DNA of 64,000 nt from Spirochaeta cellobiosiphila DSM 17781 (GCF_000426705.1 NZ_KE384554.1:166815-230814); one strand, 5' to 3'; counted from the first letter of the stretch, positions 26,590-34,938 are shown. Notes: generated from the sequence alone by a model not told the origin. Program-made: numbers and translations.

Positions 26590-27597
26590 TTACAAACTCC
26601 ACAGTTCTAACAATTTTTCTCGCTCTATTGTCAGGATTTGAGTATCCATTAAGTCCTTTTGAAGGATAAATCTTAGTTTACCAGCTTGTTTCTTCTTATC
26701 CTTTTCCATGTAAGCAAGAAGCTCTTCCTTACTATAGGTTGTAGTAGTATCAAAGGAGTAAGCATCCAGTAGAGAATTAATACGTCCGGCATATTCTGGA
26801 TTGGTGACCCCCATGCTAACTCCTACTTGCAGAGCTTGTCTCATCCCCCAGGCTACCCCCTCTCCGTGACTTAGAGCAGATAAACCGGAGAGACTCTCCA
26901 AAGCATGACCAAAAGTATGACCAAGATTAAGTTGAGCTCTAATGCCCCCCTCTTTGAGATCCTGGGTAACATAGTGTCCTTTTACTCTCAAACAACGAAC
27001 AACAACCTGTTCCAGGAGATCTAAATCACGTTCCAGAATGTCTTCACGTTTATTTTCCAATAAATCCAACAATTCTCCATCACCTAACATGGCAGTCTTA
27101 ATCACTTCAGCAAGGCCATTCTTGAATTCATGATCTGGTAGTGATAAGAGGAAATCAACACAAATAATAAGATTTTGAGCAGGATAAAAAGTCCCTACCA
27201 AGTTCTTATAAGTATGATAATCAATACCAGTCTTTCCACCAAAAGCAGCATCTACCATAGCTAATAGAGTTGTAGGTACTAAGGTTAATCCACAGCCACG
27301 CATATAGAGACTTGCAGCAAAAGCTGTCATGTCAGTGATGACACCGCCTCCAACACCCATGATAATAGAATCTCTAGTTAAACCTTTATTAAGGGCAATT
27401 TCGAGAATCTGATCTACACTCTGCCAATGCTTGGCAGGTTCTCCTGGAGGAAGTACTAAATCCACTCCACCAGAAATAAGGGAAGAAGTATTAGTATCTG
27501 CAATGATTAACTTAGGGAGTGTAAAATCAATTAACTCCCTTCTAGTTATGTTAATATCGGTTTTAAAATTGTTAAATTCAAAGGTAAGTGATGACAT
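26590..27597 (-). CDS. aroB: 3-dehydroquinate synthase
   Basis: A 335-residue AroB protein, the second enzyme of the shikimate pathway, which turns DAHP into 3-dehydroquinate using NAD and a divalent metal. Family signatures are MGVGGGVITDMTAFAASLYMRG, VPTTLLAMVDAAFGGKTGID (NAD/substrate pocket), GLAEVIKTAML with the metal-binding glutamate, and LNLGHTFGHALE plus LSHGEGVAWGM with the metal histidines. Length is typical. It lies between the ArsR-type gene (9 bases upstream) and the cNMP-binding gene in one operon. No other aro gene is in the window. Confidence 0.95.
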   Translation of the reverse strand: MSSLTFEFNNFKTDINITRRELIDFTLPKLIIADTNTSSLISGGVDLVLPPGEPAKHWQSVDQILEIALNKGLTRDSIIMGVGGGVITDMTAFAASLYMRGCGLTLVPTTLLAMVDAAFGGKTGIDYHTYKNLVGTFYPAQNLIICVDFLLSLPDHEFKNGLAEVIKTAMLGDGELLDLLENKREDILERDLDLLEQVVVRCLRVKGHYVTQDLKEGGIRAQLNLGHTFGHALESLSGLSALSHGEGVAWGMRQALQVGVSMGVTNPEYAGRINSLLDAYSFDTTTTYSKEELLAYMEKDKKKQAGKLRFILQKDLMDTQILTIEREKLLELWSL

Positions 27598-27606
27598 TAA
27601 TTGAGT

Positions 27607-27939
27607 CTACTCATTATCAAAAGATTGAACAAGACTTTTTACAAAGGGATCAACAATGGAGTAAATTCTTTTATTCCCTTCCGTTATTGATGACACAATG
27701 TTCTTATCTTTGAGTACAGCCAAATGCTGGCTTATCACTGGTTGTGGTTGGTTCAAACACTGCCATAAATCACTAACACAAGAGGAGTTCCTCTCAATTA
27801 GACATAAAAGTTTAAGCCGTAGGGGGTGCCCACAAACCTTAAGCTTTTGTGCATATTTATCTAACATTTCTTCTGAGCAGCATTGTGCATCGTTATTGTT
27901 CATAAACTTCAAGATATCTACTTTTTGTCCTTTTATCAA
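27607..27939 (-). CDS. ArsR-type cysteine-rich transcriptional regulator
   Basis: A 110-residue ArsR/SmtB winged-helix regulator with the DNA-binding helix region QPQPVISQHLAVLKDKNIVSS (about 66-86) and the wing EGNKRIYSI. It has seven cysteines (two adjacent near residue 19, then in KVCGHP, KLLCLIE, SSCVSD and WQCLNQ), so a metal, persulfide or iron-sulfur signal is plausible. It is divergent from the cysteine desulfurase-thiI pair, with only 45 bases between starts, and an inverted repeat lies in that gap. It therefore probably represses itself and the sulfur-transfer genes. The first start gives MIKGQKVDILKFMNNN; MNNNDAQ (12 codons in) is an alternative. Confidence 0.8.
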   Translation of the reverse strand: MIKGQKVDILKFMNNNDAQCCSEEMLDKYAQKLKVCGHPLRLKLLCLIERNSSCVSDLWQCLNQPQPVISQHLAVLKDKNIVSSITEGNKRIYSIVDPFVKSLVQSFDNE

Positions 27940-27946
27940 GTTACTA

Positions 27947-27975
27947 TATAGGAATTATTATGACATTATCCTATA
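27947..27975. promoter_or_regulatory. Inverted-repeat operator between arsR-type and desulfurase genes
   Basis: TATAGGA (27947-27953) and TCCTATA (27969-27975) form a perfect 7-base inverted repeat with a 15-base centre. It lies wholly inside the 45-base divergent gap, where an ArsR-family operator is expected, and would cover promoters in both directions. Confidence 0.55.
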
Positions 27976-27984
27976 ATCCCTGTC

Positions 27985-29115
27985 ATGAATTATTTTGATT
28001 GGGCCGCTGCTGCTAAATTCGATATAGATACTTTCCAAAACATCAGCGACCAGTTAACCAGTCTTGCCTATAACCCTAGTGCACAGTACAAATTAGGAAA
28101 GGAATCTTTAGCACGTTTAGAAGAAGCGCGCCAACTAATATCTCATGCCTTGAAGGCTCAAAAGGGACGTATTATCTTTACCTCTGGAGGTACAGAATCT
28201 AATAATATGGTTTTTCAATCTCTGCTAACCAAAGTTAGCCCGGGACGTGTCCTTATGTCTTCTATTGAACATCCCAGTGTCTATAACACTAAGCAATACC
28301 TATCAAAATCTGGTATACCTGTGGATATAATAAAACCTGACCACCGAGGTGTTATTACACCGGATATTCTTAAAAGCCATATAAAAGAAGATACTAAAGT
28401 GGTTTCTATTATGGCACTTCATAATGAGACAGGAGTCATACAACCCATTAAGGAATTAGTCCAAACGGTAAGGAATATGCCAAAGGGTAATAACATCCTC
28501 TTCCATACTGATGCTGTTCAAGTTTTAGGTAAAAGTGACATTGATTTAGCCGATTGGGGAGTAGATGCTGCTAGCTTTAGTGGTCATAAAGTGGGCGCTT
28601 TGAGGGGGATCGGTCTCCTATACCTTAAAAAAGATCTGGACATTCCCCAAAAGGGAGGAGGCCAGGAGGAAGGTTATCGCTCAGGGACAGAAAATGTGGT
28701 GGGAGCCTATCATCTAGCCCAAATTCTTAAAAAAGGAATATGGCAAAATAAAGTAGATTTAAGTCAATTCTACGAAGAACTGAGAAAACAACTAAGATGC
28801 CGCTCCCTTCCCGTGGAAAGAGGTGAATATACAGACCTGTTCTCCCCCTTTATCCTAAATGTTAGTTTTGATAAGATCCCCGGGGAAGTTCTTGTTCGGG
28901 TAATGGGAGATAAAGGGTATGCTCTAGCTTCTGGGTCAGCCTGTTCCAGTAAAAAGAAAGAAAAGACCAGAGCCATAGAAAGTATGGGAATTGAGAAGAA
29001 TACAGCCTTTAATTCTATTAGAATATCTATAGGCTATGATACAACCCAAGAAGAACTGGATGAACTCCAGCAAGCATTAATTGAGGAAGTAGCATTCCTA
29101 CAGTCCCAATTATAG
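27985..29115 (+). CDS. Cysteine desulfurase (NifS/IscS family, probably ThiI-dedicated)
   Basis: A 376-residue PLP-dependent cysteine desulfurase. The PLP lysine lies in FSGHKVGALRGIG, the active cysteine in the loop ASGSACSSKKKEK, and the substrate region reads TSGGTESNNMVF. It moves sulfur from cysteine to an acceptor. The acceptor is most likely ThiI, encoded ten bases downstream, which here lacks its own rhodanese domain; this parallels B. subtilis NifZ-ThiI. A general iron-sulfur role (IscS) is less likely because no iscU is next to it. Start ATG at 27985 has a weak ribosome site. Confidence 0.88.
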   Translation: MNYFDWAAAAKFDIDTFQNISDQLTSLAYNPSAQYKLGKESLARLEEARQLISHALKAQKGRIIFTSGGTESNNMVFQSLLTKVSPGRVLMSSIEHPSVYNTKQYLSKSGIPVDIIKPDHRGVITPDILKSHIKEDTKVVSIMALHNETGVIQPIKELVQTVRNMPKGNNILFHTDAVQVLGKSDIDLADWGVDAASFSGHKVGALRGIGLLYLKKDLDIPQKGGGQEEGYRSGTENVVGAYHLAQILKKGIWQNKVDLSQFYEELRKQLRCRSLPVERGEYTDLFSPFILNVSFDKIPGEVLVRVMGDKGYALASGSACSSKKKEKTRAIESMGIEKNTAFNSIRISIGYDTTQEELDELQQALIEEVAFLQSQL

Positions 29116-29125
29116 AAGGAAAAAA

Positions 29126-30283
29126 ATGGATACTTATTTATTGAAAATCGGAGAGTTGTCCCTTAAAGGACGTAATAAAAACTTTTTTGAGAAAACTCTT
29201 GTTAAAAATATCAAACGAAGCCTTAAAGAAGTGAATGCTTCAGTAGAACAAAGAAGTGGACGAGTCTATGTACGGACCAAAGATGTTCCCCGTGAATTTA
29301 TGGAAGATAGATTAAGTAAAGTTTGTGGAATTGTTGGTTTTTCCCATGCCCAGGAAGTGGAAAAGGATATTGATAGCATCATTGCCGCAGGGATCACTAA
29401 AGCCCGGGAATATAGCGACAAACCTTTTACCTTCAAAGTAGAATCTCGACGAACAGACAAAAGCTTCCCTATGGGCAGTTACGATATAAGTAGAGAAGTC
29501 GGAGGAGCTATGGATGACGCCCTTCCTCATGCTATGGTAAGAATGAAAAATCCTGATTTTGTTCTCACAGTTGAAGTTCGGGAAAAAGCTTATGTCTATG
29601 GTAATCCTTTGAAAGCGCCTGGAGGTCTGCCAGTAGGAACATCCGGACGAGCTGTTCTTCTTTTGTCCGGGGGAATCGATAGTCCTGTTGCCGGATATCA
29701 AATGATACGTAGAGGTTTACGGATTGATGCAATTTACTTTACAACACCCCCCTACACTTCAGAAGAATCCACGCAAAAGGTAAAGGATTTAGCGGCTAAA
29801 TTAGCCCCCTGGAATGGAGGTATCAATCTCTTCATAGTCCCCTTCACTCCTATTCAGTTACATATTAGAAAAAAGGCTCCTTTAAGTGAAACCACTCTTC
29901 ATACGAGAGCAGCTATGACACAGATCGCCGAACGTTTAGCCATCAGTCGTGAAGCAGGAGCTCTTATAACGGGAGAAAGCTTGGGCCAAGTGGCTAGCCA
30001 GACTATTGAAAGTTTACGTTTCACTAATAGCGCTCCCAATCTTCCTATCCTTAGACCACTCATTGGTACCGATAAAGAAGAGATTATCAAAACCTCTAGA
30101 TTTTTAGATGCTTATGATATTTCTATTCTCCCCTATGAAGATTGTTGTTCTCTCTTTAGTCCTTCTAACCCAGTCACTCGTCCTGTATTCCAGGAAATAC
30201 GAACTCATTTCGATGCCTTAGAATTGGACCCTTTATATGATGAGGTTATGGACAAAATTGAAAGGGTGAACTTTAAAGGGTAA
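29126..30283 (+). CDS. thiI: tRNA 4-thiouridine synthase ThiI (short form)
   Basis: A 385-residue ThiI: N-terminal ferredoxin-like and THUMP domains (about 1-165), then a PP-loop ATPase with SGGIDSPVAGYQM (about 180-192) that adenylates U8 of tRNA. The C-terminal rhodanese domain seen in E. coli ThiI (482 residues) is missing, so sulfur must be delivered from outside, presumably by the desulfurase encoded immediately upstream. RBS AGAAGGAAAAAA precedes the ATG. The last 11 bases overlap the end of a convergent gene. Confidence 0.93.
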   Translation: MDTYLLKIGELSLKGRNKNFFEKTLVKNIKRSLKEVNASVEQRSGRVYVRTKDVPREFMEDRLSKVCGIVGFSHAQEVEKDIDSIIAAGITKAREYSDKPFTFKVESRRTDKSFPMGSYDISREVGGAMDDALPHAMVRMKNPDFVLTVEVREKAYVYGNPLKAPGGLPVGTSGRAVLLLSGGIDSPVAGYQMIRRGLRIDAIYFTTPPYTSEESTQKVKDLAAKLAPWNGGINLFIVPFTPIQLHIRKKAPLSETTLHTRAAMTQIAERLAISREAGALITGESLGQVASQTIESLRFTNSAPNLPILRPLIGTDKEEIIKTSRFLDAYDISILPYEDCCSLFSPSNPVTRPVFQEIRTHFDALELDPLYDEVMDKIERVNFKG

Positions 30284-30851
30284 AAACCTTATTCAGGTAA
30301 AAGACAGAGCCAAGTAGGACCTGGTGATGGATTCTCCATGACTTTGTCATCAAATATAATACTGTTAGTATCAAGATACTGACAACAACAGTAGTGATAA
30401 AGCGTTTCAGCTGGGTCCGCTTGATCTGTCGATACATATTTATCTCTTCAATCTTAGACACAATATAAGAGGTAGAAGGATGTTCATATGCTTGCGTTCT
30501 TAAGATTCTCTTTAATCTATTTTTAATCTTCACTATTCTGCTGTCGCATAGACTATTAAGGGCAATGCCACAATAATAAGGAACATCATCCAATCCTTTC
30601 TCAATTTCATCAATCCCTTTGGCAGTGATTCGTATATAGCGATGATTATTATCCTTAGTATAAACACGTATGTATCCTTTAGATGACAAGTTTTCAAGAA
30701 CATCTAAATAAGTTCTATCATAACAGACTGATCTATTTATCTGGATATAATATCTGTGAAGAGTAGATCCTTTTAATACTTTGGGCTTAGGTAAGGAATA
30801 AATCCAAATTACTTTTAATAACTTTAATTCTATTGTTTGTAATGTTTTCAT
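30273..30851 (-). CDS. Winged-helix-like protein with one C-terminal membrane segment
   Basis: A 192-residue protein. The first 90 residues look like a winged helix: helices, then YDRTYLDVLENLSSKGYIRVYTKDNNHRYIRITAKGIDEIEKGL, the pattern of PadR/MarR-type wings. A helical linker (about 100-150) is followed by one membrane helix (ITTVVVSILILTVLYLM, about 149-165). So it may be a membrane-tethered DNA-binding protein. I do not recognise a named family. It overlaps the thiI end by 11 bases in convergent orientation and starts the accessory block. Confidence 0.5.
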   Translation of the reverse strand: MKTLQTIELKLLKVIWIYSLPKPKVLKGSTLHRYYIQINRSVCYDRTYLDVLENLSSKGYIRVYTKDNNHRYIRITAKGIDEIEKGLDDVPYYCGIALNSLCDSRIVKIKNRLKRILRTQAYEHPSTSYIVSKIEEINMYRQIKRTQLKRFITTVVVSILILTVLYLMTKSWRIHHQVLLGSVFYLNKVFTL

Positions 30852-31030
30852 AATGTCTTAAGTTTAAGTGGGAGTTAAAAGATTTGCCAGCTCTTGTATC
30901 ACATTTTTGAGAAAAAACAAAAGTTCTTTAGATTATTTAGACTTTATTTATTTGTTTTACTGATGTGATCTTGTTTTTTTTCATTTCCTAAGGCTTAAAA
31001 GATCCCTTTTACTTACGGCAAAACGACGAT

Positions 31031-31067
31031 TTTGGTTACTTAGTTTAGACCAAAGCTCGTAACCAAA
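31031..31067. repeat. Inverted repeat TTTGGTTAC / GTAACCAAA
   Basis: A perfect 9-base inverted repeat (31031-31039 and 31059-31067) with a 19-base centre, just before the tandem repeats. It is not followed by a T-run, so it is not an obvious terminator. Confidence 0.65.
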
Positions 31068-31073
31068 TGGTCA

Positions 31074-31162
31074 AAACCTAGTAGGCAAAACGATGAAACC
31101 TAGTAGGCAAAACGATGAAACCTAGTAAGCAAACGAGCAAAACCTAGTAAGCAAAATCGCTG
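31074..31162. repeat. Four tandem copies of a 21-23-bp repeat
   Basis: The first two units (31074-31095 and 31096-31117) are identical and contain CCTAGTAGGCAAAACGATG; the third (31118-31138) and fourth (about 31140-31162) carry CCTAGTAAGC with changed tails. A partial relative (GGCAAAACGACG) lies near 31017-31028. There is no spacer between units, so this is not a CRISPR array. Confidence 0.8.
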
Positions 31163-31215
31163 TTTTCAGTGTTAGAAAGAGAGAGAGGTCAGAATCAGCA
31201 AGTAACAGAAAAATA

Positions 31216-31245
31216 TTGTTAGTCTTGGTTCAACTATAATACAAT
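31216..31245 (+). promoter_or_regulatory. Candidate promoter for the DUF6326-like gene
   Basis: TTGTTA (31216-31221) and TACAAT (31240-31245) are 18 bases apart, 30 bases before the GTG start. An overlapping TATAAT at 31235 is another possible -10. Confidence 0.4.
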
Positions 31246-31274
31246 AGGTACTACGTAATGAAAGGAAGGAAAAA

Positions 31275-31694
31275 GTGATAAAAATAGTAGAATGGAATGG
31301 TAGCAGAAAACAATTGCTATCCTTATTATGGATATTTTTGACTGTGAACTATATATACTGTGACGTATTTACCCTACATGATTCCCAATCCCTGCAAGAA
31401 TTTCTAACAGGCGAATCGGGTGGAATGAAAATAACAGAGATGTTTCTCTTCTATTTTGCCCTGATCATGCAAATACCAATGATAATGATTTTATTATCAC
31501 AAGTGCTTGTTTACCCAATAAATAAGTACTTAAACATAGTATCAGCGTTGATTACTGGTTCAATTCAAAGCTTTACCCTTTTTATGGGTGGTACACCTCA
31601 TTATATATTTTTTAGTATAATAGAAATATTTACAGCAATTCTCATATTGGCTTTCGCCATCACCTGGAAAGTTAACTCTGCCCCTAAGAGCTAA
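31275..31694 (+). CDS. Small four-helix membrane protein, DUF6326-like
   Basis: A 139-residue protein with about four membrane helices (17-33, 55-80, 85-105, 108-130). The patterns SLLWIFLTVNYIYCDVFTLHD and FALIMQIPMIMILLSQVLVYPINKYLNIV resemble the DUF6326 family of small bacterial membrane proteins; this is from memory and moderate. It starts with GTG at 31275, with GGAAGGA eight bases upstream. It is transcribed alone. Function unknown. Confidence 0.6.
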   Translation: MIKIVEWNGSRKQLLSLLWIFLTVNYIYCDVFTLHDSQSLQEFLTGESGGMKITEMFLFYFALIMQIPMIMILLSQVLVYPINKYLNIVSALITGSIQSFTLFMGGTPHYIFFSIIEIFTAILILAFAITWKVNSAPKS

Positions 31695-31757
31695 GTATAA
31701 TTTTACTATGATCTGATGATAGAAACAGAGATAATAATATAAGCTCCTATAATGAAT

Positions 31758-31795
31758 AACCGATCTCTGATATTTTAGCAGAAATCGGTTTGTTC
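31758..31795. terminator. Hairpin between convergent genes
   Basis: AACCGAT-C-TCTG and CAGA-A-ATCGGTT pair around ATATTTTAG, with one internal mismatch, and the plus strand continues TTGTTCCCTTG. It sits between the DUF6326-like gene and the convergent FAH-type gene, so a two-way terminator is likely. Confidence 0.55.
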
Positions 31796-31808
31796 CCTTG
31801 AAATAAAC

Positions 31809-32933
31809 TTACTGAATTATTTTATTATTAATCTGTCCTAGGCCGTCAGCAATAATATGAATGTCATCTCCAGGCCGTAGAAAGACAAAGGGATTCCACA
31901 TATTTGTCTTTTTAAATATTACTCCTTCTGGTGTACCAGTAAGAAGGATTGTTCCAGAAGGAATCAGATTCTTGTTTTTCAATAAATACCAATATTCATT
32001 TTCCTTTTCAAACTTCCAATTCCCTCTTAAGAAAACTTCTTCAATGATTTTATCCGGTCCCCATATTAAATCTTGAGGCCTGGCCTTCTGTCTCAACTCC
32101 CCATTCAGATATAATTTTAACTCCAGTTCATTTATGAATTTTTTATACTCTTTGGGGATGATAAACAAATTCCCTGTTGGAAAGGCATTCTCTTTATTTT
32201 TCGCATCAGAATATCCTTGGATACCGTCAGCTAAAGAGTCATACTTACCAAGGAGTACATCAACATGTTTTTGCACAATAGGCTTTCTATCGGTAAAGTC
32301 ATTAACCAATAGAAAGCCATAGTAATTTTGTCTCTGACTTTTGGGGGTAACATCATTTAACAGAACTATCCCCAGTTCTAGTTCATAATCTGGTAATGAA
32401 TAATTTTTAGTATTTATCGTGGTATTGAAACTATCAGGTATTACTTTTTTGGGATATAAAAAAGGAGGTTCATCTTCATCAAGCTCTTTCAAGTGAGAGA
32501 TATAATTATACCCAACAGCAATATTATTGTTTTCAAAATCCGCAGTCTTAATCAAGCGATTATCAGGTATACTTATTGGTACTAAATTCTGTTCAGATAA
32601 TCTTATTATTCCATCATACCCATACTTATTAAAAAAGTTTATAGGATCAGCTGATACTTCAGAATCCAGAGAACTAATATTATATCCAGTAATAATATCA
32701 TTTTGGTAAGTCTCAACAAGCATGAGTTGAATAGAGTCGTTATCTCTATACCTGGCAAAGCTTAGGGCTTTGTCTTTGGGATAAATCCTTATACTACCTA
32801 GATTGTTCTCATTAAAGATTTCATTAAACATTGGTCGAGATGTAACCAGAGACAAGGTAAGCATAACCATTACTGTAATTATAGCTATACTCATAATCAC
32901 CAATCCGACTAGTTGAATAACTTTATTATTCAT
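31809..32933 (-). CDS. Membrane-anchored fumarylacetoacetate-hydrolase-family protein
   Basis: A 374-residue protein if started at the ATG at 32931-32933, which has a strong GGAGG site; the longer frame (to 33002) opens only with a TTG and is unlikely. Residues about 5-30 form a membrane helix (VIQLVGLVIMSIAIITVMVMLTLSL). After a 100-residue linker comes an FAH-type domain: NYISHLKELDEDEPPFLYPKK, the metal-binding PDYELELGIVLLNDV and LLVNDFTDR, and the end motif SGTILLTGTPEGVIF...LRPGDDI..ADGLGQINNKI. FAH proteins are usually soluble hydrolases, isomerases or decarboxylases of diketo acids, so a membrane-tethered form is unusual. A LuxR-type gene lies upstream on the same strand. Confidence 0.7.
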   Translation of the reverse strand: MNNKVIQLVGLVIMSIAIITVMVMLTLSLVTSRPMFNEIFNENNLGSIRIYPKDKALSFARYRDNDSIQLMLVETYQNDIITGYNISSLDSEVSADPINFFNKYGYDGIIRLSEQNLVPISIPDNRLIKTADFENNNIAVGYNYISHLKELDEDEPPFLYPKKVIPDSFNTTINTKNYSLPDYELELGIVLLNDVTPKSQRQNYYGFLLVNDFTDRKPIVQKHVDVLLGKYDSLADGIQGYSDAKNKENAFPTGNLFIIPKEYKKFINELELKLYLNGELRQKARPQDLIWGPDKIIEEVFLRGNWKFEKENEYWYLLKNKNLIPSGTILLTGTPEGVIFKKTNMWNPFVFLRPGDDIHIIADGLGQINNKIIQ

Positions 32934-33020
32934 ATATTCCTCCAAAAGATAAGAAGCTAATGGCTTCTTTAAGATTTCTGAAAGATAGATAGATGATATC
33001 AAAAAAAATATAGGAATTAA

Positions 33021-33044
33021 GAGCCATTTTTCTAAAACTGGCTC
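33021..33044 (-). terminator. Hairpin downstream of the LuxR-type gene
   Basis: On the minus strand GAGCCA and TGGCTC pair, extended by four A-T pairs after one mismatch, and TTAATTCCTATATTTTTTTT follows. It lies between the LuxR-type gene and the FAH-type gene and may end or dampen transcription. Confidence 0.5.
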
Positions 33045-33057
33045 ATATTCGCTAGAT

Positions 33058-33981
33058 TTAAGATTTTGCTAAAGCGGTGGCGAGCTCGATTTTATTCGAT
33101 ACATTAGTTTTTTTATATATGTTGCTTATATGTGTTTTAACTGTTTCTTGAGATATTATGAGTTGCTCTGAAATTTCTCGATAACTTCTACCTTCTAAAA
33201 TCAGATCAGCAATCTCTAACTCTCTTTTTGTTAATGAATAAATATTATCATGGTTAGAGTTATATGGAATTCTCTTCTCGGCCAGCTTTGGAAAATACAC
33301 AAAATTACTGATAAATCTTAAAAAGAATAGGTTAACAAGTAAATAGAATAAAGGATAAAAGCCTAAACCAAACTGGAATTTTTTAATGGTTATTGGCAAC
33401 AGGTCAACGATAAAGAAAGGGAAAAAAAACAATAAAAAATTAATAAACCTATTATACATAGATCGAACATTCTTCTTTGTAAAATTAACAACTATAGTTT
33501 TCAATATGAACGCTGATTTGTAAAGGATGATTGAGTGTATACCAATCTGCAAATATATAAATATGGATTTCATTTTATAATCCATTGTAATGACATCCAT
33601 GGGAACCATAAGAAAAAGAGAAGATAAGAGTAATAGCGACCACCACTTTCTATTAAGTTTTTGGCCAGCAAAGGAATGGGCTGTCAGAAGAAAAAAATAG
33701 TTGAATAACCCCCATGTTATATTTGATAGAATTGAAGTAACTAATGATGATGATTCATCAATGTTCCAGAATTGAAGCCGTAGAATATCTAAAATCCGAA
33801 TCAGGAAAACATTTAAAGACCAGAGTCCCATACAAACAGAATATAACAAAAGGTTTTTGTTCTTATATTTTTCAAAAAGAAAAAACGATAGAGCAAAACT
33901 ACTAAAACCAATGGAGAAACATATTATAGAAATCAAAAGTATATATCCATTCATAGGTAATAAAATAACATCATGATCCAA
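33058..33981 (-). CDS. Membrane-embedded LuxR-type regulator
   Basis: A 307-residue protein with about seven membrane helices in the first 235 residues and a C-terminal LuxR/GerE helix-turn-helix (LTKRELEIADLILEGRSYREISEQLIISQETVKTHISNIYKKTNVSNKIEL, about 246-300). This makes it a one-component, membrane-bound transcription regulator. The gene at 34072-34938 encodes a paralogue on the opposite strand, with 90 bases between the starts. The FAH-type gene follows on the same strand and may be its target. The ligand sensed is unknown. Confidence 0.75.
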   Translation of the reverse strand: MDHDVILLPMNGYILLISIICFSIGFSSFALSFFLFEKYKNKNLLLYSVCMGLWSLNVFLIRILDILRLQFWNIDESSSLVTSILSNITWGLFNYFFLLTAHSFAGQKLNRKWWSLLLLSSLFLMVPMDVITMDYKMKSIFIYLQIGIHSIILYKSAFILKTIVVNFTKKNVRSMYNRFINFLLFFFPFFIVDLLPITIKKFQFGLGFYPLFYLLVNLFFLRFISNFVYFPKLAEKRIPYNSNHDNIYSLTKRELEIADLILEGRSYREISEQLIISQETVKTHISNIYKKTNVSNKIELATALAKS

Positions 33982-34071
33982 TATTTAAAATAACTATTAG
34001 CTATTGTTCGTTCTCAGGTATTGAATCCCGCGACCTTGATTATTTAGCTATAATACCATTAATATTTTCTT

Positions 34072-34938
34072 GTGAAGGCTTTGTACTATTTTCTATATTT
34101 AACAGCATGTATATCAACTCTATTCACTTCACTCTTGATAGTAATGCTCTATTTGAAGAATAAAAAATCTATAGTGTTATACATTCTATTATTCTTCAGT
34201 CCATTTACAATAGGCTCTATGATTTGGCTCCTTTCTACCTCGAATATTTTCTCCCCCGAACTCATAGAGACACTACATATCATAAATGGTTCTGTTGCTT
34301 TTATTACCGCACCATTAGCCTGTATAAAAATTGTTGGTTTTCAGATTAAGAAATCAAGCCGGAATTTGATGGTGTTTCTTATAATAGTTGCTTTATTTTC
34401 TTTAATTACAAATCTGTATATGACAAATACAGCAATAGTCACCATCACTTTGATTCTTCGTTTTTCAGGTCTGGTCTTTGTCTATTCGTTACTTTTGAAG
34501 AATAGAAAGTATATCAGGATAGATGAAATCAAAGTTTTCTATAACTCAATGCTCCTATCTGTATTAGTATTACTAGTAGTACTTTTTTGTGTAATAGCTG
34601 TAAGGTTCTATAATCAGGAAATCTACCAATCTATAAAAAGACTCCCTATGGATCAAATATTTGCTATTACCCTCTCCTCTCTTATATCACTCTTTCTTAT
34701 ACATTTCTTCTTTATCTCCGATACACAACCTAGATTTGAACGCAACCTTGATAGTTTTAAATTAACTCCCAGAGAAAAGGAAATTATTACTTTGATTCTC
34801 AATGGATACACAAGTAAGGAAGCCTCCCAGTTATTGAATATATCACAGCAAACAGTGAAGAATCATACTGCAAATGTTTATAGGAAATTGGAGATCAACT
34901 CAAAACTTGAACTTTTTCAATTGATTTTAGACTTCTAA
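34072..34938 (+). CDS. Membrane-embedded LuxR-type regulator (paralogue)
   Basis: A 288-residue protein with about seven membrane helices (first 220 residues) and a C-terminal LuxR-type HTH (LTPREKEIITLILNGYTSKEASQLLNISQQTVKNHTANVYRKLEINSKLEL, about 232-284). It is divergent from, and similar in layout to, the regulator at 33058-33981, suggesting an old duplication. The start is uncertain: the GTG at 34072 has no clear ribosome site, and TTG at 34081 is an alternative that has GAAGG too close. It may regulate itself, its paralogue, or the CPBP gene 91 bases downstream. Confidence 0.7.
   Translation: MKALYYFLYLTACISTLFTSLLIVMLYLKNKKSIVLYILLFFSPFTIGSMIWLLSTSNIFSPELIETLHIINGSVAFITAPLACIKIVGFQIKKSSRNLMVFLIIVALFSLITNLYMTNTAIVTITLILRFSGLVFVYSLLLKNRKYIRIDEIKVFYNSMLLSVLVLLVVLFCVIAVRFYNQEIYQSIKRLPMDQIFAITLSSLISLFLIHFFFISDTQPRFERNLDSFKLTPREKEIITLILNGYTSKEASQLLNISQQTVKNHTANVYRKLEINSKLELFQLILDF

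Larger units (their letters stand above)
30852..31274. other. Intergenic stretch with repeats
   Basis: This 423-base gap has no supported gene. It holds T-rich segments (about 30960-30990), a 9-base inverted repeat at 31031-31067, a cluster of short tandem repeats at 31074-31162, and a candidate promoter for the gene that starts at 31275. Confidence 0.6.

Noticed and set aside
29312..29701. Minus-strand ORF of 129 codons inside thiI
   Set aside because: Antisense to conserved ThiI coding sequence; no independent support.
31074..31162. CRISPR array
   Set aside because: The units are directly joined with no spacers and degenerate from the third copy, and no cas genes are near.
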